Source: Idiomarinaceae bacterium HL-53
GTDB lineage: Bacteria; Pseudomonadota; Gammaproteobacteria; Enterobacterales; Alteromonadaceae
Assembly (NCBI GenBank): GCA_001458075.1
Contig: LN899469.1
Location: 124,001-188,000 of the forward strand
Direction: 5' to 3'
DNA length: 64,000 nucleotides
Positions 55,730-64,000 of this stretch are shown here, piece after piece. The position numbers and the translations under genes are program-made. The notes below the pieces were generated by a model. That model was not told where the DNA came from, searched no databases, and saw only the letters and a list, made by a program, of their open reading frames with translations. Within the stretch, counting starts at the first letter, position 1, and each line of letters starts with the position of its first letter.

Positions 55730-55801
55730 CAATCTCGATTGTGCAATATACCCCGTAAAGTGATATAACTAGCGGTAAGTTTCGGTAGGGCATCCGTATA
55801 A

Positions 55802-57256
55802 ATGCAGAAAACTATAATGCTTTCAATTATTTCTCTAACAACCATGGGCAAACGCGCGGGTTGGTTGGGCTGGGCATTGATCTGCATGCTGCTTGCGAGT
55901 TGTACACAAGAGCCGGTTGAAAAGTCTCGCCTTGAACGTATTCAAGACCGTGGTGTCCTGCGTGTAGGAACGTTGATGAATCCCACCAATTACCTGGTGC
56001 GTAATGAGGTGTCGAGTGGTTTTGAATACGAATTGGCACTCGGGCTGGCGGAAGAACTGAATGTGGAGCTTGAGATCACCACGGCAGTTGATTTACGTGA
56101 ACTTTGGTCGTTACTCGAGAGCGGCAACGTTGATTTCCTAGCCGCAGGCTTAGACGTGACAGATAACCGTCGAAATCGCGTTCGGTTTTCGCCCGCCTAC
56201 TATCAAATTGAACAAAAATTAGTGTACCGACAAGGGACCCGAACGCGACCGCGTGATTGGAGTCAAGTCAACGGGAATATTCGTGTGGTTTCAGAGAGTA
56301 GCCATCAAGAGTTACTCGAACGGATTAATACACTTTATCCGCATTTAACCTGGAGCCAAACGCACCTTTACGACAGTGGCGAACTCCTCGACCAAGTGAT
56401 GGCGGAAACCATCGATTTCACGATTGTGGATTCTCATCATCTAGACATTAAGCGTCGTTATTATCCAGATTTGAGTGTTGCTTTCACCGTGCGCGATAAC
56501 GTGCCGCTGGCTTGGGCATTTCCGCAAGAAGCAGACGACAGCTTGTATGCAACCGCCATTGAATATCTGGGTGCGCGACATCATTCTGGTTATATCGACA
56601 AATTAGCCGATCGCTATTTTGGTCATGTTGAAGAATTTAATTACGTCGACACGCGGCTGTTCATTGAGGCAGTTGAAGAGCGTCTGCCGGAATATATCGA
56701 GTTATTTAGAGAACACGCAGGCGACTTAGATTGGCGTTTGCTTGCTGCAGTGAGTTACCAAGAATCCCACTGGAATCCATGGGCGCGATCGCCCACCGGT
56801 GTGCGCGGCATGATGATGCTGACCCTTCCAACCGCTCGTTCAGTTGGCGTGCGGAGCCGTTTAGATGCCGAGGAAAGTATTCGCGGCGGCGCACAGTACC
56901 TGGCACGCATGAAACAAAGAATTCCTGCGCGCATAGTGGAGCCTGATCGTACGTGGTTTGCCTTGGCAGCCTACAACGTCGGCTTAGGGCACTTAAATGA
57001 TGCTCGCGTTATCACCGAGCGCCAAGGGGGGAACCCAGACCATTGGGTCGATGTTCGAGAACGCTTACCGTTACTTCGACAAAAGCAGTTCTATCGCACG
57101 ACACGCTATGGTTTCGCCCGCGGTGACGAACCGGTGCGTTATGTGGGCAATATCAGACGCTACTATGATACCTTACGGTGGCTCGACGAGCAGGGTCGCA
57201 TACCGTATGCTGAAGGGAACACTCGAACCGTACAAGTGAACTCTGCGGAGGATTAA
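55802..57256 (+). CDS. mltF: Membrane-bound lytic murein transglycosylase F
   Basis: A 484-residue two-domain protein. The signal ends at lipobox LLASC (Cys about 34). A periplasmic solute-binding (SBP_bac_3) domain (about 50-280; RGVLRVGTLMNPTNYL, DFLAAGLDVTDNRRNRVRFS) precedes an SLT domain (about 300-430) with the catalytic Glu in VSYQESHWNPWARSPTGVRG and LAAYNVGLGHLNDA. It cleaves peptidoglycan at the outer membrane. The start may be 55802 or the ATG at 55844; neither has a strong ribosome-binding site. Divergent from purL, as in many gammaproteobacteria. Confidence 0.95.
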   Translation: MQKTIMLSIISLTTMGKRAGWLGWALICMLLASCTQEPVEKSRLERIQDRGVLRVGTLMNPTNYLVRNEVSSGFEYELALGLAEELNVELEITTAVDLRELWSLLESGNVDFLAAGLDVTDNRRNRVRFSPAYYQIEQKLVYRQGTRTRPRDWSQVNGNIRVVSESSHQELLERINTLYPHLTWSQTHLYDSGELLDQVMAETIDFTIVDSHHLDIKRRYYPDLSVAFTVRDNVPLAWAFPQEADDSLYATAIEYLGARHHSGYIDKLADRYFGHVEEFNYVDTRLFIEAVEERLPEYIELFREHAGDLDWRLLAAVSYQESHWNPWARSPTGVRGMMMLTLPTARSVGVRSRLDAEESIRGGAQYLARMKQRIPARIVEPDRTWFALAAYNVGLGHLNDARVITERQGGNPDHWVDVRERLPLLRQKQFYRTTRYGFARGDEPVRYVGNIRRYYDTLRWLDEQGRIPYAEGNTRTVQVNSAED

Positions 57257-57899
<643 letters not shown>

Positions 57900-59312
57900 C
57901 TAACCCGGATTCACACCTTGCCACTCAACGAAGAAGCCAGCCCCTAAATAGAACAATACGGTCATACCTGCAGCCAATAATGCGTAAGGAAACTGGGTGC
58001 GCACATGCGAGATATGCTCAGCACCCGACGCAAGTGACGCAATAATTGTTGTATCGCTGATTGGCGAAGCATGATCACCGAAAATACCACCAGCAAGGGC
58101 GGCACCAATGAGTAGTGGCACCGGCATCCCTAAACCAAGCGCGAGAGGAATCGCCAGCGGTAGCATAAGGGCAAACGTACCCCAACTCGAACCAATCGCA
58201 AAGGCCGTGAGCGCAGATAACAAAAATACGAGTGCTGGGAGCAAGTATATTGGGAAGGATTGGTGGATAATCTGCGTTAAATATTCCCCAGCGCCTAAAG
58301 TCTTCGTAATGTCACCCAATGCAATCGCAACCCAAAGAATGGCCGCGAGCGGTAAAATTTTCAGTACGCCTCGTCCAATACCATAAGTAATCGCAGACAA
58401 TGAACCACGAATACTGAGTAACGTGCCGGTAATTGCCACAATCAATGCTACGTAGATGGCGATGAACACACTCTTCATGCCGTCGCCATTCACTAGCGAG
58501 CCGTCGCCGGTAACAATCAGCATAGTCGGTACCATGGCGACCATAAGCACCAGAGCTAACACCACTGTGTAAACCGCGCGACTATTCACCTGTTGGCTCA
58601 CTGTTGAGCTTGTGTTCGTTTGCACACGTTGCCGCTGCGCTTGAATTTCATATCCCTTCATTGGGCCGAAGCTCCAGCCACTCCACGCAACCCAAAGTGC
58701 TAAAAAAAGCGCAAAGACAGCGTAAGCATTGAGCACAACCGCTGCAGCCAATGTACTCAGCGGGTTCTCAACATTTTGCTGTCCGATCAAGCCCAGATTA
58801 AACGCCCCCCAGGCATTTAATGGAATCAGAATACAAACCGGTGCGCACGTGGAATCAATAATATAAGCGAGCTTCTGACGACTAATACCGAGTCGATCAT
58901 AGATAGGGCGTGAAGTGGTACCCGAAGTCATAATCGATACGTTCGATTCAATAAAAGTAACGACGCCTAGAATCCAGGTGAACAATCGAGCACGACGTCG
59001 ATTATGAACCCATTGACGATTCTCAAGTGCCTGTACGAAATGATTGAACGTTCCGCCATACTCCAGTACACCGAATAAGGCACCAATCGCAAGCGTAAAA
59101 CCCCAAATGAGCAGATTGCTCGGATCGACCAAGGTTTCATATAAACTGATCGATGCTGAGACGCCACCTGCAACCCAATCTGGTTGGAACCAAAGAATAT
59201 GGGCCAGAAAAACGCCCCCAACCAGAGCAAAAATAACGCGCCGCGTGGCAATGGCCACTACAATCGCCAATAACGAAGGTAACAGGCTCAACCAGCCTAA
59301 ACTCTCATTCAT
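57900..59312 (-). CDS. NhaC-family Na+/H+ antiporter
   Basis: A 470-residue inner-membrane protein with about 11-12 membrane segments. Family motifs include FTLAIGALFGVLEYGGTFNH, ESNVSIMTSGTTSRPIYDRL and AIGSSWGTFALMLPLAIPLA, plus GIFGDHASPISDTTIIASLA. It exchanges Na+ (or organic ions in some relatives) for protons, or exchanges amino acids/organic acids. Its start overlaps the preceding SGNH gene by 8 nt, and tadA follows 3 nt later. Sodium export suits a marine organism; substrate is not proven. Confidence 0.9.
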   Translation of the reverse strand: MNESLGWLSLLPSLLAIVVAIATRRVIFALVGGVFLAHILWFQPDWVAGGVSASISLYETLVDPSNLLIWGFTLAIGALFGVLEYGGTFNHFVQALENRQWVHNRRRARLFTWILGVVTFIESNVSIMTSGTTSRPIYDRLGISRQKLAYIIDSTCAPVCILIPLNAWGAFNLGLIGQQNVENPLSTLAAAVVLNAYAVFALFLALWVAWSGWSFGPMKGYEIQAQRQRVQTNTSSTVSQQVNSRAVYTVVLALVLMVAMVPTMLIVTGDGSLVNGDGMKSVFIAIYVALIVAITGTLLSIRGSLSAITYGIGRGVLKILPLAAILWVAIALGDITKTLGAGEYLTQIIHQSFPIYLLPALVFLLSALTAFAIGSSWGTFALMLPLAIPLALGLGMPVPLLIGAALAGGIFGDHASPISDTTIIASLASGAEHISHVRTQFPYALLAAGMTVLFYLGAGFFVEWQGVNPG

Positions 59313-60255
59313 TAAAATTCCCTAGCTCCTGTAACAGGAGATATGCGCCTACCGCCGACACATGATCATCGTCGTAATATAGAGGCGAGCCATTCTTATG
59401 TGCAAAACAACGCCCGCTACGTTGAGCCTCGCAAAACAGCTCATGCGGGAAAAATTCATCTAATCGTTGTGGATATTGTCGCTTGAGTTCGTCAATGATG
59501 GCAAATATGTATTGATTACGGGCCAGGTAAGTACTTCGCGCAACGGATGCACTCGCAGGTGCCAAGCGCTTCTCTTCATCCCATATAGCTTGCAGCCTTG
59601 CGGGGACATTCCAGCCCATTTCTGGCACAGAGTGAACAAAGATCACGTGATAATTTAGATCAATTAATTCTGAAAGAAATGCCTGCAGACCATGCTTTAA
59701 TGCTTCCCGGTGCCCTAGCGCCTGTGTTTGAGGGGTACTAAATACGTGATATTCATCTAGCTCAATACCGCCCTCTCCGTTGTTGAAAGGTTCAGCTGCA
59801 AAATGAATTCCCCAACGGGCGTGCACTAACAACGTCTTAGGGAGTTGTTGAGCCCGCGCAGCGACTAGGACTTGATGACGAAACATGCCACATTGAATAT
59901 CGCTCATGCGCGCTGGCGTGCGTACCGCGAACTCGAAAGGCGGACAGCCACTCATGGTTAAGTTCACACCAGTTAAACCACGTTCGCTCGAGAGCGTCTT
60001 CATCGCATCCATTAGTACCATGGCGTGACTGTCGCCAATGACCGCAAAATCGGCTTCGGCAATGGCCCGTTCCTGTCCAAATACGCACTCACGCGTGAGC
60101 TGCTCTGCGCGCAACGTGCTATCGATGCAGCTATCATTGTTAGGCAGGTAGCTCTGCGCGAGTCGAAGTTTCTGCTCGGGTGACTCTGGCGGCAATGGAG
60201 AGCACGCAGCCATGGCCAGCGCTAGCAAGGCTAACCAAAGCACACGTGCTTGCAA
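59305..60255 (-). CDS. SGNH-domain lipoprotein, putative esterase/acyl-modifying enzyme
   Basis: A predicted 316-residue lipoprotein: signal QARVLWLALLALAMAAC with lipobox. An SGNH hydrolase-like domain has FAVIGDSHAMVLMDAMKTL (Ser-His block) and DDDHVSAVGAYLL (Asp-x-x-His block). This domain resembles the C-terminal SGNH domain of OafA-type acyltransferases, but here it stands alone with no acyltransferase-3 membrane part. The start is uncertain. A TTG at 60255, 4 nt after the guaA stop and preceded by GGGAG, gives the best signal peptide; an ATG 48 nt further upstream lies within guaA. Confidence 0.75.
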   Translation of the reverse strand: MQARVLWLALLALAMAACSPLPPESPEQKLRLAQSYLPNNDSCIDSTLRAEQLTRECVFGQERAIAEADFAVIGDSHAMVLMDAMKTLSSERGLTGVNLTMSGCPPFEFAVRTPARMSDIQCGMFRHQVLVAARAQQLPKTLLVHARWGIHFAAEPFNNGEGGIELDEYHVFSTPQTQALGHREALKHGLQAFLSELIDLNYHVIFVHSVPEMGWNVPARLQAIWDEEKRLAPASASVARSTYLARNQYIFAIIDELKRQYPQRLDEFFPHELFCEAQRSGRCFAHKNGSPLYYDDDHVSAVGAYLLLQELGNFNE

Positions 60256-60259
60256 CGGC

Positions 60260-61837
60260 TTACTCCCACTCAATCGTCGCTGGCGGTTTTCCAGAAATGT
60301 CATATACGACACGTGAAATACCGTCGATTTCATTAATGATGCGGTTAGATACACGCTCTAGTAAATCGTACGGTAAGTGCGCCCAACGTGCTGTCATAAA
60401 GTCGATCGTTTCCACTGCGCGAACGGCAATAACCCAATCATACTTGCGCGCATCGCCCATAACACCAACACTTCGAACCGGCAGAAATACTGCGAATGCT
60501 TGACTCACTTGGTGATACCAATCTGCTTTGTGCAACTCTTCGATAAAGATTGCATCGGCGCGACGAAGCAGATCGCAATACTCCTTCTTAACCTCGCCAA
60601 GCACCCGCACACCAAGGCCAGGGCCTGGGAAAGGGTGGCGATAGAGCATGTTATAAGGCAAACCAAGCTCCAAACCGATCTTACGTACTTCGTCTTTGAA
60701 CAACTCACGAAGTGGCTCAACCAGACCCATTTTCATGTCAGCTGGAAGCCCACCCACATTGTGATGTGACTTAATGACATGGGCTTTGCCGGTTTTTGAG
60801 CCCGCCGATTCAATCACGTCGGGGTAAATGGTGCCTTGCGCGAGCCAATTCACATCTTTCAAAGACGTGGCTTGTTCGTCAAACACTTCGATAAACACAC
60901 GGCCAATAATCTTACGCTTCGCTTCAGGTTCATTTTCACCTGCTAAGGCACTCAGAAAGCGGTCTTCCGCGTCGACTCGGATGATGTTCAAACCAAAATG
61001 GTCACCGAACATCTCCATCACTTGTTCGCCTTCATGCAAACGTAACAAACCGTTGTCTACAAATACGCAGGTAAGTTGGTCACCAATGGCGCGATGTAAC
61101 AACATAGCAGTCACTGAAGAGTCGACCCCGCCTGAAAGGCCAAGAATCACTTTACCGGTTCCCACTTGTTCACGAATACGAGCGACGGCATCGTCGATAA
61201 TTGACGCAGCAGTCCAAAGCTTTTCACACTGGCAAATATTCACCACAAAGTGCTCTAACATACGCAAGCCTTGCTTGGTATGTGTTACTTCGGGATGAAA
61301 CTGCACACCATAGAACTGCTTCCCTTCATGCATTATGGCTGCATGTGGGCAGGTGTCTGTTTTTGCAACCGTACTAAACCCTGCAGGAATTTCGATAACC
61401 TTGTCGCCGTGGCTCATCCATACGTCGAGTAATGGGTTCCCATTGTCTGCAATCGCGTCTTCGATGTGGGTGAACAGAGGGCAGTCGCCAATGCGTTCCA
61501 CTTTCGCATAGCCAAACTCGCGCTCCGTTGAGCCTTGCACCGCACCACCCAGTTGCGCGGCCATAGTTTGCATGCCATAGCAAACACCGAGCACGGGAAC
61601 ACCAGCATTAAATACGTATTCAGGAGCACGAGGCGAATTGGCCGCCGTGACGCTCTCTGGACCACCCGAGAGAATAATGCCTTGGGGGTTAAAAGCACGT
61701 ATATCTTGTTCAGAAACATCCCACGCCCAAAGTTCACAATAAACGCCGATTTCGCGCACGCGGCGCGCAATTAATTGAGTATATTGCGAGCCGAAATCGA
61801 GAATCAAAATTCGATGTTGATGAATATCTTGTGTCAT
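60260..61837 (-). CDS. guaA: GMP synthase (glutamine-hydrolysing)
   Basis: A 525-residue enzyme making GMP from XMP. The N-terminal amidotransferase has Cys in [10 protein letters not shown] and the His/Glu in [11 protein letters not shown]. The ATP-pyrophosphatase domain has the P-loop [16 protein letters not shown], and the C-terminal dimerisation domain ends PPATIEWE. Length is canonical. It lies 5 nt downstream of guaB. Confidence 0.98.
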   Translation of the reverse strand: MTQDIHQHRILILDFGSQYTQLIARRVREIGVYCELWAWDVSEQDIRAFNPQGIILSGGPESVTAANSPRAPEYVFNAGVPVLGVCYGMQTMAAQLGGAVQGSTEREFGYAKVERIGDCPLFTHIEDAIADNGNPLLDVWMSHGDKVIEIPAGFSTVAKTDTCPHAAIMHEGKQFYGVQFHPEVTHTKQGLRMLEHFVVNICQCEKLWTAASIIDDAVARIREQVGTGKVILGLSGGVDSSVTAMLLHRAIGDQLTCVFVDNGLLRLHEGEQVMEMFGDHFGLNIIRVDAEDRFLSALAGENEPEAKRKIIGRVFIEVFDEQATSLKDVNWLAQGTIYPDVIESAGSKTGKAHVIKSHHNVGGLPADMKMGLVEPLRELFKDEVRKIGLELGLPYNMLYRHPFPGPGLGVRVLGEVKKEYCDLLRRADAIFIEELHKADWYHQVSQAFAVFLPVRSVGVMGDARKYDWVIAVRAVETIDFMTARWAHLPYDLLERVSNRIINEIDGISRVVYDISGKPPATIEWE

Positions 61838-61842
61838 GCGCC

Positions 61843-63342
<1,500 letters not shown>

Positions 63343-63436
63343 TTAATGTTGCGGCGGTATTTTACTCATAGTGAGCCTTACAGTAAACTAAAATTTATGT
63401 TTTCCACCGCAGCAGGCGTCAAGGAAGTAGCACACC

Positions 63437-64000
63437 ATGCAGGATAATCGCGACATTTTTACCGTTTCTCGCCTCAATCGCGAGGTGCGCGTACTACTTG
63501 AGACACGCTTTCCGTCAGTTTGGTTAGTCGGCGAAATTTCGAACTTCTCACGACCCGGCTCGGGCCATTGGTATTTCACATTAAAAGACGAAGGCGCTCA
63601 AATTAGCTGCGCAATGTTCCGCGGTAACAATCAACGCGTGCAAACTGCGGTAGAGAACGGGTTACAAGTGATAGTGCGGGCTCGCATTAGTTTGTATGAG
63701 CCACGCGGCAACTATCAACTTATTGTTGAACATTTAGAGCCAGCAGGCGCCGGTTTATTGCAACAACAATTCGAAGTACTCAAATCGAAACTAGCCGCCG
63801 AAGGGCTGTTCGCTGCTGAGCGCAAAAAAGCATTGCCAATGATTAGAACGCTGGGCGTTATTACTTCGGCCAGCGGAGCAGCCCTGCGCGATGTCGTTGC
63901 AGTACTTAAGCATCGAGATCCTGCAATGAAGGTGATTGTGTACCCTGCGCAAGTTCAAGGAACTGATGCCCCAGCACAACTACGCCAAGCATTAGCAACC
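63437..64000 (+). CDS. xseA: Exodeoxyribonuclease VII large subunit, 5' part
   Basis: The ATG at 63437 (AAGGA 12 nt upstream) opens a frame that runs to the window end (188 codons, 3' part missing). The product begins with the OB-fold domain: [38 protein letters not shown] and [12 protein letters not shown]. It continues into the catalytic region start ([18 protein letters not shown]). With XseB it degrades single-stranded DNA. The xseA/guaB divergent arrangement is conserved in gammaproteobacteria. Confidence 0.96.
   Translation, partial: MQDNRDIFTVSRLNREVRVLLETRFPSVWLVGEISNFSRPGSGHWYFTLKDEGAQISCAMFRGNNQRVQTAVENGLQVIVRARISLYEPRGNYQLIVEHLEPAGAGLLQQQFEVLKSKLAAEGLFAAERKKALPMIRTLGVITSASGAALRDVVAVLKHRDPAMKVIVYPAQVQGTDAPAQLRQALAT

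Overview
The window is a stretch of gammaproteobacterial chromosome. The gene content points to the Alteromonadales, most likely an Idiomarina-like marine bacterium. This is an inference from a polar-type flagellar cluster with FlgP/FlgT, a VC_2705-type acetate symporter beside a CrbS-like kinase, surface S9 peptidases and a DcaP-like porin. There are no rRNA or tRNA genes and no CRISPR array. One insertion element is visible.

Region 1 (1-25.5 kb) is a nearly continuous flagellar locus. Read leftward from about 22 kb it runs cheV-cheR, flgBCDE, flgFGHIJKL, three intact flagellin genes with a small unknown gene between two of them, the remnant of a fourth flagellin, flaG-fliD-fliS-fliT-like, and the start of a Maf (motility-associated factor) gene cut by the window edge. 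Rightward lie flgA-flgM-flgN and flgT, with flgP opposed. Regulation is legible in the sequence. There are sigma-28 promoters (TAAA-like -35, exactly 11 bp, GCCGATAA-like -10) in front of each intact flagellin, flgM and flgP. GG-N10-GC sigma-54 promoters precede flgB and flgF, and a strong terminator separates flgE from flgF. An IS200/IS605-type element (tnpA plus tnpB) has replaced the front half of the fourth flagellin.

Region 2 (25.5-32.4 kb) looks like one leftward operon. It has two S9 prolyl-oligopeptidase-like lipoproteins, a cNMP/CBS/DUF294 protein and a DEDD exonuclease.

Region 3 (32.5-49.7 kb) is an acetate module: a Na+/acetate-type symporter with its DUF4212 small subunit, a CrbS-like symporter-kinase fusion, a CrbR-like regulator, acs, and an outer-membrane porin. 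A 7.6-kb block interrupts it. The block holds a large lipoprotein, a TonB-dependent receptor and a di-heme peroxidase behind a Fur-box-like site, followed by a DUF4920 protein and a DUF4160/DUF2442 pair. A 13-bp motif (GACTnTGGTCnAA) is shared by the acs and symporter/kinase upstream regions.

Region 4 (49.7-64 kb) is mostly housekeeping: smrA, an alkaline phosphatase, purL, mltF, tadA, an NhaC-type antiporter, an SGNH-domain lipoprotein, guaA, guaB and the start of xseA.

The most novel signals are four. Two copies of a covarying stem with a purine-rich conserved loop lie just downstream of two flagellin reading frames. A recurring CGGCAA/TTGCCG palindrome occurs in flagellar intergenic regions. 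The IS605-type insertion sits inside the flagellin array. The lipoprotein/TonB receptor/di-heme peroxidase triad has no assigned role.
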